A stretch of 64,000 bases of DNA from Bacteroidota bacterium (GCA_029567325.1 JAKQLF010000115.1:1-64000); one strand, 5' to 3'. Positions 49,708-59,389 are shown, numbered from the stretch's first letter. Numbers and translations: made by a program. The notes: generated by a model not told the origin, from the sequence alone.

Positions 49708-50127
49708 TTGATATACAACTATAAAGAAGTCAGCTGGCTTACATTGGCTCAAAATATCTGTAGGATTTTACTGGCTTTGTTTATGATTTATGCCGGATAT
49801 ACGCATTTGACAATTTATAGAGTCGAATTTCAAGCTTTGGTGCCAGATTGGTTCGCCTTGGATAAAGACTTTGTGGTAGTGTCATCTGGACTTGTGGAAA
49901 TTGCATTGGGATTAGCCTTCCTTTTTTGGGAAAATAGGCGTAAACAGATTGGATGGGCATTGGCAATTTTCTTCCTCCTCGTTTTTTTGGGGAATATCAA
50001 CCAATACTTCAAAGGAATTGATGCTTTTGGTTTGACAACAGATCGGGTGAGATTGATCAGGCTATTTTTTCAACCAATAATTGTTATTTGGGCGTTGTGG
50101 TCATCCGGAAGCTTAGACAAAAAATGA
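49708..50127 (+). CDS. DoxX-like/MauE-type small membrane protein
   Basis: A 139-residue integral membrane protein with four predicted helices (about 15-35, 52-72, 80-97, 113-132). The start of helix 1 (ICRILLALFMIYAGYTHL) and the VSSGLVEIALGLAFLFW segment are typical of the DoxX-like family. The start codon is TTG at 49708, since an in-frame TGA lies 15 bases upstream and the first ATG (residue 26) falls inside helix 1. Members are linked to redox or respiratory functions without a fixed reaction. The PRC-barrel gene follows after 52 bases on the same strand. Confidence 0.8.
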   Translation: MIYNYKEVSWLTLAQNICRILLALFMIYAGYTHLTIYRVEFQALVPDWFALDKDFVVVSSGLVEIALGLAFLFWENRRKQIGWALAIFFLLVFLGNINQYFKGIDAFGLTTDRVRLIRLFFQPIIVIWALWSSGSLDKK

Positions 50128-50179
50128 AGAAAATACCCTAGCTGCAAATTGAGAATTGATATAACTAAAATAAAAAGAT

Positions 50180-50923
50180 ATGAGACGTAAAATTGAAAAT
50201 CTGAATGGTTTCAAAATAATGGCCACAGATGGAGAAATAGGCAAGGTGAAAGAATTTTACTTTGATGACAGCACCTGGACGATTAGATATTTGATCGTCG
50301 AAACTGGAAGTTGGCTTTTTGGTAGATCAATACTTTTATCTCCAGAATCCCTTCTTACCCCAGATTGGGAAAATAAAGTATTTCCTGTTAACCTCACAAA
50401 GGCCCAGGTAAAAGGCAGTCCGGATATTGATACAGACAAATCCATCACCCGACAACATGAAATGGATTTATACAATTATTATCCATGGGGAGCTTTCTAT
50501 TGGGGTGACATGGGTAGTGCTGGTATGGGTATGTCATATCCTATCCCAATGGAAAATGCTGTACCAATACAAAAAGACCAATCTGAAAATGACCCTCATT
50601 TAAGGAGTACAGATGCCGTGAAAGGTTATCAAATAAAAGCATCTGACGGAGAAATTGGTGAGGTTGAAGATTTTATTGTCAACGACCAAAATTGGACCAT
50701 CGATTTTATGGAAGTGGATACTGGCAATTGGTTTCCAGGGAAAAAGGTATTAATATCACCAAATTGGATCACTGAAATTAATTGGGAAACTGCTTCAGTA
50801 ATAGTAAATAAATCAGTGGATCAAGTAAAAAACAGCCCGGAATATGTACCTTCTCAGGAAATACTTGACTCTTATGACTCCAATTTGCAAAATTATTACG
50901 GAAGATATATTTCTAATAAATAA
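50180..50923 (+). CDS. tandem PRC-barrel domain protein
   Basis: A 247-residue protein with two PRC-barrel domains in tandem (about 8-75 and 147-215), each carrying the same string: ASDGEIG or ATDGEIG, then W-T-I, then ETGSWLFGR or DTGNWFPGK, then a V-L-I-SP strand. A Gly/Met/Pro-rich linker (about 100-125) separates them. There is no signal peptide or membrane segment. PRC barrels occur in photosynthetic reaction centre H subunits and in RNA-processing factors; stand-alone bacterial copies are often stress-related. The function here is unknown. Confidence 0.88.
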   Translation: MRRKIENLNGFKIMATDGEIGKVKEFYFDDSTWTIRYLIVETGSWLFGRSILLSPESLLTPDWENKVFPVNLTKAQVKGSPDIDTDKSITRQHEMDLYNYYPWGAFYWGDMGSAGMGMSYPIPMENAVPIQKDQSENDPHLRSTDAVKGYQIKASDGEIGEVEDFIVNDQNWTIDFMEVDTGNWFPGKKVLISPNWITEINWETASVIVNKSVDQVKNSPEYVPSQEILDSYDSNLQNYYGRYISNK

Positions 50924-51040
50924 TAAATAATTCCCTACATTTAAATGTAAACAGATCATAAGAAACAAGCCCATCATTCCATTGATATTTTCAAAAAAAT
51001 TACTCTTTTATTAAGGAATTATTTGCATTAAAAGGAGCTG

Positions 51041-51943
51041 ATGATGATGAAGAAAATACTTTATTTCATATTATTAACTGTTTTGGCAACCATAGCAGGT
51101 TTTTTCATTTGGAGGTTTATTGATTATAGTAAAGAAGACAACCCAAATAAAACCTTTCTACTTCCTCGCGCTGAAATCTCCATTGTAGAAATTACCTCCT
51201 TAACGGATGAAGAAATTGAAATGGATGTAAAGCTGCTCTTAAAAAACCAACTTCCCATTTCATTTTCTGCCGATAGCGTGCAATACAGCATATACATCAA
51301 TCACGTGGAAGTAATTAAAAACCAATATAAAAAATCTGTTTCTTTAGAGGGAAGTGACAGCACCTGGATTTTACTGCCAATTAAACTTTTGAGTGAGCAA
51401 TTATTTTCCATTTTAAAGGAAAGTGATCAACAGCAGTTAGATTCGGTTGAATACGAGATAAAAACCACCTTTTATACAGATCTCATTTTCAAAAAACAAT
51501 TTGATTTGAAAGTCACCAAACTGCTCCCTTTGATCCGCCCTCCACAACTCCTTTCCAAACAAGTTCAATTGGAATCTATTAATTTTTCAAGAGCTTCCCT
51601 ACTGTTTGAAGTTGAAATAAAAAATAGAAATGTTTATTCAATCCAAGCAAAAGACATCAACTTCAGAATTGCGATTGAAGACAATGAATGGATAGAAGGT
51701 AAATTGCCAGGACTTACTGTTATCCCGGAAAAAAGTGTTAAAGACCTTCAAATTCCGCTAGAGCTTTCATTAAAGGATGTTGGTAAAACCATATTCGATT
51801 TGATCAAGAAGGGTAAAGCAGTAAAATATAAATTAGATGTGCAATTCAAGATAGCGTCTGAAAACAAATCTGTGAATGATAGTGAGGTATTTTTGAAGAG
51901 TACTGGGTCTGTAAAATCACTATTGAATTTCAGTAAGGGGTAG
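51041..51943 (+). CDS. membrane-anchored LEA type 2 (WHy) domain protein
   Basis: A 300-residue protein anchored by one N-terminal helix (about 5-25, ILYFILLTVLATIAGFFIW). Two repeats of the late-embryogenesis-abundant type 2/WHy beta-sandwich follow (about 40-155 and 170-295); strand patterns such as VKLLLKNQLPISFSADSVQYSIYINH and EIKNRNVYSIQAKDINFRI are typical. An AAAGGAG sequence stands just before three consecutive ATGs at 51041-51049, any of which may be used; the second or third gives better spacing. LEA2 proteins stabilise cell structures under desiccation. With the PRC-barrel and DoxX genes nearby, a stress function is plausible. Confidence 0.82.
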   Translation: MMMKKILYFILLTVLATIAGFFIWRFIDYSKEDNPNKTFLLPRAEISIVEITSLTDEEIEMDVKLLLKNQLPISFSADSVQYSIYINHVEVIKNQYKKSVSLEGSDSTWILLPIKLLSEQLFSILKESDQQQLDSVEYEIKTTFYTDLIFKKQFDLKVTKLLPLIRPPQLLSKQVQLESINFSRASLLFEVEIKNRNVYSIQAKDINFRIAIEDNEWIEGKLPGLTVIPEKSVKDLQIPLELSLKDVGKTIFDLIKKGKAVKYKLDVQFKIASENKSVNDSEVFLKSTGSVKSLLNFSKG

Positions 51944-52224
51944 CGGCACAATGGTTCAGAAATAATTCTAAATACTTCTCTAGATGATAGACAAAGGAGG
52001 AGAGACGAAAGTTATTTAATGATATTTATCCTGGTTGCAAAAGGCCTTACAATATCATCCTTTATCTTTCATCTTCTAAACTATTATTATTTAAAAGTGT
52101 CAACTTTTCTAGTGCGATATAGTTTAATTCTTTGCAAAGAATGTTTGTTTTATCTTCAAATTGATTTAGTTGAATCAATTACAAAAAACATCATTCCCAT
52201 ACATTCAAAAAATTAAAAATTTAC

Positions 52225-53238
52225 ATGAAAGCAATCGGATTTAAAACCTCACTACCCATAACTGAAGCCAATAGTTTTATCGAAATTGATGCCCCGAAGC
52301 CTATCCCATCGGGCCATGATTTATTGGTGAAGATCGATGCGGTTTCTGTAAATCCTGTAGATTATAAAGTAAGGCAAAACAGTGCTAAGGACAAGGTTTT
52401 GGAGACGCCAAAAATTATTGGTTGGGACGCAGTAGGTACGGTGGAAGCGGTGGGCTCAGCAGTTTCTTTGTTTAAAGTTGGGGACAAAGTTTATTACGCA
52501 GGCGATCTAAACAAACCAGGTTGCAATGCAGCATATCAAAGCATCGATGAGCGAATAGTCGGAAAAAAACCTGCGACTTTGAGTGATGTAGAAGCTGCTG
52601 TCATCCCCTTGACCGGTTTGACAGCTTGGGAAATATTATTTGATAGAATGCGCATCATTCCAGAAAAAGACAAGGGTAGGACTATCCTGATTATTGGTGG
52701 CGCAGGAGGTGTAGGTTCTATTGCCATCCAATTGGCCAAACAATTGGCAGGGCTTAAAGTGATTGCAACCGCTTCCAGACCAGAAACCATTGATTGGTGT
52801 ACAAAGCTCGGAGCAGATGTGGTTGTCAATCATCATGATTTGGTCAATGAAGTCCAACAGGCTGGATTTAAAAATGTAGATTTTATTCTTGATTTTGTGG
52901 ATGCAAACGCTTACTGGGACGCAATGGTTACGTTGATAAGACCTCAAGGCCACATTGGTTCGATCACTGGTAGTAGTGAACCAGTTGCCCTGAATAAATT
53001 GAAATCAAAAAGCGTAAGTTTTTCTTGGGAATTGATGTATACCCGATCTATGTTTGAAACAGAAGATATGATTGAGCAACACCACATTCTAAATAAATTG
53101 GCAGATTTACTCGATGAGGGCATTTTAAAAACCACTTTGAATACCACACTAAATGGCTTCACCGTCGATAATTTTAAAGCAGCACATCAATTATTGGAGT
53201 CTGGAAAAACTATTGGGAAAATAGCTATTAATTATTAG
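52225..53238 (+). CDS. zinc-type alcohol dehydrogenase/quinone oxidoreductase family protein
   Basis: A 337-residue MDR-superfamily NAD(P)H-dependent oxidoreductase without the zinc-binding cysteines of classical alcohol dehydrogenases. Visible are the GroES-like domain (VNPVDYKVR, GWDAVGTVEAVG), the nucleotide-binding motif GGAGGVGS (about 155) and the family string AVIPLTGLTAWEILFD. It belongs to the zinc-binding alcohol dehydrogenase family protein group (TIGR02817-like), reductases of quinones or enals. It is transcribed alone. Confidence 0.92.
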   Translation: MKAIGFKTSLPITEANSFIEIDAPKPIPSGHDLLVKIDAVSVNPVDYKVRQNSAKDKVLETPKIIGWDAVGTVEAVGSAVSLFKVGDKVYYAGDLNKPGCNAAYQSIDERIVGKKPATLSDVEAAVIPLTGLTAWEILFDRMRIIPEKDKGRTILIIGGAGGVGSIAIQLAKQLAGLKVIATASRPETIDWCTKLGADVVVNHHDLVNEVQQAGFKNVDFILDFVDANAYWDAMVTLIRPQGHIGSITGSSEPVALNKLKSKSVSFSWELMYTRSMFETEDMIEQHHILNKLADLLDEGILKTTLNTTLNGFTVDNFKAAHQLLESGKTIGKIAINY

Positions 53239-53415
53239 AAAATTGTAACCATTACTGCTGAAATTTTTTGTTCCGTTTATTAATGATGAATCTTTTCAAC
53301 GTTGAAATGGGTTTTTAAATTAAAAATAAACTTACGTTTAGCTATTCATTTTGAGCAATAAAAAACCTAAATTGGACACTCTTTTTGTATTTTAAGTTGA
53401 ACTTTCTCCGCTGCA

Positions 53416-54000
53416 ATGAATGATCAAAAAATAACTTCGATTGAAACATCCAATCCTGCCGCCATCAAAATGACAGAACTGACCACACCACTAGGTACCA
53501 TGTATGCGGGAGCAACAGAAGAAGGCGTGTGTTTGTTGGAATTTACAAATAGGATCAGGCTAGAGCAGGAAATAAAAGGCTTGAAAGATGCACTTCAGGG
53601 GGGAATACAAAATGGAAGAAATGTCCACTTGGATCAATTGGAAGTCGAACTTCAAGAATATTTTGAAGGAAAACGCAAAGTTTTTTCTGTACCTCTACAC
53701 ACACCCGGTTCTGAATTTGAAAAATCTGTCTGGAAGAAATTGCAGGAAATACCTTATGGACGCACGTGGTCGTATAAAGAGCAATCATTGGCAATGAATA
53801 ATCCCAAAGCAATAAGGGCTATAGCTACTACCAATGGCCGCAACAGAATAGCCATTGTGATTCCTTGTCATCGGGTGATAGGTAGTGATGGAAGCATGAC
53901 GGGATATGCAGCTGGTGTTGAGCGAAAAAAATGGTTGCTCAGATTTGAAAGGAGCAATTCTGAAACACCTGTAGGGGAATTGCCATTTGTGAATGATTAG
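53416..54000 (+). CDS. ogt: methylated-DNA--protein-cysteine methyltransferase
   Basis: A 194-residue DNA-repair protein that transfers the O6-methyl group of guanine to its own Cys151 in IPCHRVIG. The N-terminal ribonuclease-like domain and the C-terminal DNA-binding part (FEKSVWKKLQEIPYGRTWSYKE, about 101-122, and the SDGSMTGYAAGVERKKWLL stretch after the active site) are complete. There is no fused Ada regulatory domain, so it is an Ogt-type stand-alone enzyme. A CAGYTNT heptamer array starts just after its stop codon. Confidence 0.95.
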   Translation: MNDQKITSIETSNPAAIKMTELTTPLGTMYAGATEEGVCLLEFTNRIRLEQEIKGLKDALQGGIQNGRNVHLDQLEVELQEYFEGKRKVFSVPLHTPGSEFEKSVWKKLQEIPYGRTWSYKEQSLAMNNPKAIRAIATTNGRNRIAIVIPCHRVIGSDGSMTGYAAGVERKKWLLRFERSNSETPVGELPFVND

Positions 54001-54527
54001 TTGTCAGCTGTCAGGGATCAGCTATCAGCTTTGAGATTGGTTGTGTTGGCTGTGAGCTTCGAGTCACGAGCAGCGAGCTTTTTGTGACCAAAAGATCTGT
54101 TTTTATCTTTTTTGGTTTGAATGGCTGGCTCCTCCACACGTATAATGTCGTACCTACGGCATGAGAGCTTCTTTTTCTTTTTTTTGTACCAATAGTTTGT
54201 CCCTAGTGGGACTCTGTGTTATCATTTCAATTTGCTGAAAGCTGAGAGCCGATAACTGAAAGCAATTTGTGAATTCGTAGCAATCAGCGGTCAGCCTCGA
54301 GCAATGAGCTGCGAGCCATTTAAAATGATGTATTTATACCAATAGCTTGCTTTATCGAGTTTGCTGAAGGTTGAGAGCTGATTTCAATTAGTGAATGCCC
54401 CAATAGATTGCCCACAGCTCAAAAATTCCGATCTCCTATTTCGGTCCTCTGTTTTCCTTTCGATAGCTATCGGAACCGATTTCCGAATTCCACTGAAAAT
54501 TGAGAGCTAAAGCTAGCTTCCCCAATT
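54001..54527. repeat. repeat-filled intergenic region
   Basis: Heptamers (54003-54030), a gag array (54049-54080), the second copy of the cgtacctacggc...gtccctagtgggac repeat (54126-54227), scattered ctgagagct and gagc repeats. No gene. Confidence 0.8.
54126..54227. repeat. dispersed ~100-bp repeat, copy 2
   Basis: Carries gtataatgtcgtacctacgg, a T-rich tract and ccaatagtttgtccctagtg, matching copies at 37351-37457 and 56411-56512. Confidence 0.8.
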
Positions 54528-56129
54528 CTACTGACCCGTTACCAACTCAATCAACTCTTTATCCAATTGTGGCTTCACTGTACAAACGTTGTCAAAATGC
54601 ATGGTAGAAGTATTTTGCTCAGTGTATGCGGGCCATTTTGGTAGTCCTTTGTGGTTGGGATTGCCTGTTTTTGCAAAATTTACCCAAGCAAGGTTTACTT
54701 TATCTGCAAGTTTTTGAGCCTCTTTTGTGCCACCAGTCATATTGCGAGTCCGCTGTATGGTGTTGAAAGCAAAAGCAATTTCCATACAATGCACAGATTT
54801 ATATTTGCCGTCCAAAACAGGAGATTGCCAGTCGAAAAGATATATATAAACAGGAGCTCCACCTGACACGGCTGATTTTACATTTGCCTGATAAACTGCA
54901 CCAGGTCTGAAACGCATATCTATATCCATCAAATCGGAAGGTCGTTTATGAGTTGGCCATGCTTTTTTCGCATATTCCAAATATTTATCCGTTTTACCCG
55001 GATAGGTTTTATCTAGATAGCTTCTTACAGATTCATTGCTTGCATTCAACATATTGAGACCGATGGAAGGCATAAACTCCGTGATCGTAGTACCAATCAT
55101 GAGTGGGATATTTTTTGATAATTGAAGGGCTTCTTGTGAAAGCATATCATAAGGTAAAAGATCTCCATCAAGGCTGGGACCCCAACTTAGCCCAAAACCA
55201 GCAACAGGTCGTCCTTCACTTCTAAATTTTTCTGAAACAGTTCTGATTGCTTTATTTCCCGCCGCGCTCAATTTTTCAAACGGTACGATTTGTATATCGT
55301 CCAAATTATTGGTAGAGATTCCTAGTTCTTTTAATACTTCTGCGCTTATTTGTCTGGTTACTTCTTGGCCAAGCATGTTACCTCTAAAAGCACCACTTTG
55401 ATTGATTGCTTTGTGAAATAATCCTTTTGCGGAAGGCATTGCCATCAAAGTATTGACCTTTGCGCCTCCTCCAGACTGACCAAATATGGTCACATTGTTG
55501 GGGTCTCCGCCGAAATTGGCAATATTATCTCTTACCCATTCCAATGCCAAACGCATGTCCAAAACTGAATTATTTGCCGAATATTTATATTTTTCTCCAT
55601 AAGCAGATAAGTCCAGAAAGCCCAAAATGTTGAGCCTGTGATTGATGGAAACCACCACTACATCTCCGCCTTTAGCCAAGTTCTCACCGTGATAGGAGGG
55701 TAATTCTTGTGAAGAACCAGCTGTAAATCCTCCTCCGTGTATCCAAAACATGACGGGTCTTTTTTTGCCATCATTGATGCCATTTGTCCATACGTTGAGC
55801 ACAAGGCAATCTTCATTTGTATAACCAAAATCATGGTCAAATACCCATTCTGTTTCATCTTGAACTGAAGTCGTTGGTGAAAGTAAAGGCGCAACCGGTC
55901 CCCAAGTCATGGTACTTCTGTTTTCCGTCCAAGGCTTTGGCTTTTGAGCAGTTTCAAATCTTTTGGCTGTGCCGTATGGAATGCCCATATATGTGTAGAC
56001 GCCATTACTTTGATATCCCCTTACTTTGCCACTGTTGGTGTTGACTATTCCAAAATTTAGTCCTGTTGTGAGTTGTGCAAATGATGATACAGAGAACAAT
56101 AGAAAGGATAAAAACAGGTAGTTTTTCAT
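54528..56129 (-). CDS. secreted type B carboxylesterase (paralogue)
   Basis: A 533-residue carboxylesterase with signal peptide (MKNYLFLSFLLFSVSSFAQ). The hydrolase features are present: NEDCLVLNVW, oxyanion GGGF, and the nucleophile elbow GQSGGG (Ser219, with Gln instead of the usual Glu before it), Glu in TITEFMPSIG as candidate acid and His in SVHCMEIAF as candidate base. It is a distant paralogue of the PUL esterase at 851-2392, not a recent copy. It is isolated, with repeat blocks on both sides. Substrate unknown. Confidence 0.92.
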   Translation of the reverse strand: MKNYLFLSFLLFSVSSFAQLTTGLNFGIVNTNSGKVRGYQSNGVYTYMGIPYGTAKRFETAQKPKPWTENRSTMTWGPVAPLLSPTTSVQDETEWVFDHDFGYTNEDCLVLNVWTNGINDGKKRPVMFWIHGGGFTAGSSQELPSYHGENLAKGGDVVVVSINHRLNILGFLDLSAYGEKYKYSANNSVLDMRLALEWVRDNIANFGGDPNNVTIFGQSGGGAKVNTLMAMPSAKGLFHKAINQSGAFRGNMLGQEVTRQISAEVLKELGISTNNLDDIQIVPFEKLSAAGNKAIRTVSEKFRSEGRPVAGFGLSWGPSLDGDLLPYDMLSQEALQLSKNIPLMIGTTITEFMPSIGLNMLNASNESVRSYLDKTYPGKTDKYLEYAKKAWPTHKRPSDLMDIDMRFRPGAVYQANVKSAVSGGAPVYIYLFDWQSPVLDGKYKSVHCMEIAFAFNTIQRTRNMTGGTKEAQKLADKVNLAWVNFAKTGNPNHKGLPKWPAYTEQNTSTMHFDNVCTVKPQLDKELIELVTGQ

Positions 56130-56669
56130 AACTTATATAATTTAATGTATGCTTTAAGATTTGTGCTCAAATAGATATTTATAAACATCTTTTCTATCTA
56201 ATGTCGCAAATTGAGACAATGATAATAAGAGAATAGAAGATATTTAAATTTTGTCCGGTGTTTTTCCAAAAAAAAGACCTTTAGCCTGCTTTAAGTTGTA
56301 AGCGGGCGGCTGTCAGTTTTCAGCTATCAGCTATCAGTTTTGTAGAGATTTGTGGGTTTGCAGCGTGCTTCGAGCTTTTGAGAATGCCCAAAAGATCTTT
56401 TTCAGCATAGCTTGCTCCTCCGCGTGTATAATGTCGTACCTGCGGCACGAAAGCTTCTTTTTGTTTTTTTGACGTACCAATAGATCGTCCCTAGTGGGAC
56501 ATTGTGTTGCCTATTTGCCTTAAATATCATTATTTCAACACCCTATTTAATAATTGTATCTTTATAAAAATTTTCAATCTTTGCAATTACTCAACATTAT
56601 CCTTATGAATTTTTAAGTGACCACAATAGGGAAACAATATTATAAATGTTCCAACCTAATATAGATATT
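56130..56669. repeat. intergenic with heptamers and dispersed repeat, copy 3
   Basis: Heptamers at 56311-56340 and the third ~100-bp repeat at 56411-56512, ending in gtccctagtgggac. The last 150 bases before the next gene are AT-rich without a recognised feature. Confidence 0.75.
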
Positions 56670-57488
56670 ATGATATCAAAATTCTTGAGTTTGTTACTGC
56701 TACTCTTGCTGTTGAGTATTGAATTAAAGGCGCAAGATTATTTTCCTTTGGAGGAAAATATCTATTGGATATACAACCGATATGATTTATCCAACAATTC
56801 ATATCTACAGAAAGACTCCAATACTATTATCCTATTGGAAGAACAAAGTGATACTACTATTTATCTATTTGAGCAATTCTACAATATTCCGACTATTGAT
56901 AAAGAGTTGATTCAAAAAATAGCTGTAGTTAAACAAAAGCCAAATGATATTTATTACATGGATGATGATTTGGATTTATATAAAATATTTCAGCACCAAT
57001 ATCAGGAAGGAGATTCAATACAACATGGACCAGACGAAGATTTGATTTTAGGTGCATCGTTTATTGGAGATTACATTACACAAGAAGGTATCACTCATCA
57101 AAACTGTTATATTTTAGGGAATGGTAAAGATATTGACTATATATTTACTCCTACTGTAGGACTAATTGCCGGAGTGTGCTACTCTGATAATTATTATGTA
57201 GAATTAACTGGTGCAAAAAAAAGATTTATCACAACAACCCAAATCAATGAATCCGTTAATGAATTCAAATTATATCCAAACCCATCTGTAAATGTCTTGA
57301 ATATTTCTGGAGTTGAAAATATTCAAGACATTATTATCCTTGGAGTTGGTGGTAAAATCGTTAAACATTTTTACAATTCTAATCAAAATAACTTTGACAT
57401 TTCAGATTTACCATCCGGATACTATATTATTTCATTTAAAGGAAACAATAAAAGATTTGCCCAATCTTTTATAAAAGTAAGGGAATAG
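56670..57488 (+). CDS. secreted protein with T9SS C-terminal sorting domain
   Basis: A 272-residue secreted protein; the ATG at 56670 gives a clean signal peptide (MISKFLSLLLLLLLLSIELKAQ). The middle part (about 25-190) has beta-rich sequence with acidic loops and no known domain. The last about 75 residues (NEFKLYPNPSVNVLNISG, DLPSGYYIISF, SFIKVRE) are a type A sorting domain, so the protein is exported through the type IX system. Function unknown. Confidence 0.85.
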   Translation: MISKFLSLLLLLLLLSIELKAQDYFPLEENIYWIYNRYDLSNNSYLQKDSNTIILLEEQSDTTIYLFEQFYNIPTIDKELIQKIAVVKQKPNDIYYMDDDLDLYKIFQHQYQEGDSIQHGPDEDLILGASFIGDYITQEGITHQNCYILGNGKDIDYIFTPTVGLIAGVCYSDNYYVELTGAKKRFITTTQINESVNEFKLYPNPSVNVLNISGVENIQDIIILGVGGKIVKHFYNSNQNNFDISDLPSGYYIISFKGNNKRFAQSFIKVRE

Positions 57489-57586
57489 AAAAAGTAATTG
57501 GTGGGCAGCTGTCAGTTTTCAGCTATCAGTTGAGATGCGAAAAACTAATACGTATATTAAAAATTAACTTGAGCTTTGAGCCAAAC

Positions 57587-57997
57587 CTAGCATTTATTGC
57601 AAATGCCGTTGACAATTACAGAGGCATTTTCTACTCGATAACCAGAAGGTAATGCAATAGTTGGGACAGAGGACTCTTCTATACAGAAAGTATTACCACA
57701 GGCATTACAATGAAAATGAACATGTTCATCATGGTGATGGTCTTCGTCGCAATGACCCTCGCAAAGAGCATATTTTGTATTATGACTTCCATCATTGATA
57801 CTGTGGATGAGCCCCTTTTCTTCAAAAGATTTGAGCGTGCGGTACAAAGTAATACGGTCAATTTGATGGAGAGCAGCTTCTATTGTAGCAGTTGTTATTG
57901 CACAATCAGCATTCAAAAACACAGAAAGCACATCTTTCCTCACGGCAGTTATCCGCAAGTCCGATTGATTCAACAACTTTAAAACCTTTTCAGTCAT
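57587..57997 (-). CDS. Fur-family transcriptional regulator
   Basis: A 136-residue metalloregulator. The N-terminal winged helix (about 1-75: LRITAVRKDVLSVFLN, ITLYRTLKSFEEKGLIH) precedes a metal-binding dimerisation domain rich in His (GHCDEDHHHDEHVHFHC). Structural zinc Cys pairs are Cys97/Cys100 and Cys133/Cys136. The sequence lacks the extended C-terminal tail of true Fur; its compact form fits Zur- or Fur-like proteins. I cannot choose between zinc, iron and peroxide sensing. No metal transporter is adjacent. Confidence 0.9.
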   Translation of the reverse strand: MTEKVLKLLNQSDLRITAVRKDVLSVFLNADCAITTATIEAALHQIDRITLYRTLKSFEEKGLIHSINDGSHNTKYALCEGHCDEDHHHDEHVHFHCNACGNTFCIEESSVPTIALPSGYRVENASVIVNGICNKC

Positions 57998-58277
57998 GGT
58001 ACAAAGATATAAATTTGTGCTTTCTTCTATATTGTTTTTTGATATTGCCTATCCATTTTGATTGACTATTTCCACACTTTTACACAGATACAACGCTAAA
58101 AGATGGATAGAGTTTTGTATAAAAATTGAAATAGTGAACTCAATTGAATTTTAATCAAAACGAAAGTGAGATAAAAATATGAATGCTATTCGCAAAAAGC
58201 ATAAAATGACTTAAACACAAGTCCCATTTAAGTTAAGGTTCGTTGAATGGAGGTAGGCAATAAAAGGAAAACTCTCA

Positions 58278-58961
58278 TCAAAGTATGACACCCAAAAGTT
58301 GATATAATTCCTTTTTACCCTTTGAAGTGACTACTAACTCTCGGCTAAATGTGACTTTTCTCATCCAATCCTCTGCTAACATTTTCTGCAATAAAAAAGC
58401 ACCGAGTTGGCCTGCAATGTGGTGTTTGCGCTCGCTCCAATCTAGGCATTGTAATGCAATCGGTCTCCTCTTTGATGCCAATTGATCTGGGGTGATATTC
58501 AATTTTTTCAACCATTCCCAGCCAGCTTCAGAAATGAGGAAATCCTTACCAGATTTCTTTATTAAAAAGTTGTGCTCCAAAGCTTCCGTAATTTGAATGC
58601 TTACTTTTCCAGCCAAATGATCGTAGCACGTTCGGCAATATTTGATGCCAGTAATTTCATGGACATTTTTTTTTACAAATGAGTCTGGTTGATTAAGATT
58701 TGCAAGAGATTCAACGACATAGGCAACTTCTGGGCGGTCGTAAGAGTAATAGCGATGTCTCCCTTGAGTAACTACCTTGACCAGCCTCGCCTCCAAGAGT
58801 TTTGACAAATGATTGCTGATGGAAGTCGGCGAAATTTCGATCGATATTGCTAATTCACTTGCAGTGTAAGCCCTTCCATCCAATAAATTCCATAAAATTT
58901 TGGCCCTATTGGGTTCGCAAATCAACCCTGCAATCTCTGCAAATTTTTCGCCATCAATCAT
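58278..58961 (-). CDS. ArsR-family winged-helix regulator with C-terminal extension
   Basis: A 227-residue protein. The first about 80 residues are an ArsR-type winged helix (AKILWNLLDGRAYTASELAISIEISPTSISNHLSKLLEARLVKVVTQGRHRYYSYDR). The rest is longer than usual ArsR proteins and includes a Cys pair (YCRTCYDHLAG) and the LDWSERKHHIAGQLGAFLL stretch, found in one ArsR subgroup. It diverges from the antibiotic-monooxygenase/ACT pair with 65 bases between starts, so it probably controls that operon. Confidence 0.9.
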   Translation of the reverse strand: MIDGEKFAEIAGLICEPNRAKILWNLLDGRAYTASELAISIEISPTSISNHLSKLLEARLVKVVTQGRHRYYSYDRPEVAYVVESLANLNQPDSFVKKNVHEITGIKYCRTCYDHLAGKVSIQITEALEHNFLIKKSGKDFLISEAGWEWLKKLNITPDQLASKRRPIALQCLDWSERKHHIAGQLGAFLLQKMLAEDWMRKVTFSRELVVTSKGKKELYQLLGVIL

Positions 58962-59026
58962 TATTCAGTGTAAAATGAAATGTAAAGGTAAAAAGCGTAT
59001 TTTATTTGTGCTAATAATAAATAGAT

Positions 59027-59389
59027 ATGATAGCAGTAATTTTTGAAGCTCACCCAAATGAAGGAAAATGGGACGACTATATGCAATTGGCCCAAAACCT
59101 TCGCCCATTTTTGGAAAAAATAGAGGGATTTATTTCCATAGAAAGATTTCAAAGCACCGTAACACCTGAAAAAGTATTGTCACTATCCTTTTGGGAAAAC
59201 GAAGAATGTGTGCATGCATGGCGAAATGTAGAGCTCCATCGAATGGCACAAGAAAAGGGCAGACAAGAGATTTTTGAGAATTATCGAATAAGAGTAGCTC
59301 ATGTAAACCGAGACTATTCAATAGAAAGCAGGGCGGAAGCACCAGATGATAGTAAATCCATTTTAGATCAAATAAAACATAAAATATGA
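59027..59389 (+). CDS. ABM-fold (antibiotic biosynthesis monooxygenase) protein
   Basis: A 120-residue ferredoxin-like dimeric alpha/beta-barrel protein: MIAVIFEAHPNEGKWDDYMQ start, GFISIERFQS and VLSLSFWENEECVHAWRNVELHR. Family members include cofactor-free monooxygenases and heme-degrading enzymes; no cofactor residues identify this one. It overlaps the following ACT gene by four bases (ATGA), so the two are coupled, and it diverges from the ArsR gene. Confidence 0.9.
   Translation: MIAVIFEAHPNEGKWDDYMQLAQNLRPFLEKIEGFISIERFQSTVTPEKVLSLSFWENEECVHAWRNVELHRMAQEKGRQEIFENYRIRVAHVNRDYSIESRAEAPDDSKSILDQIKHKI

Noticed and set aside
52019-52216. 65-residue plus-strand open frame before the quinone-reductase-like gene
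   Set aside because: Short, hydrophobic by composition only, with no recognisable domain or ribosome-binding site.
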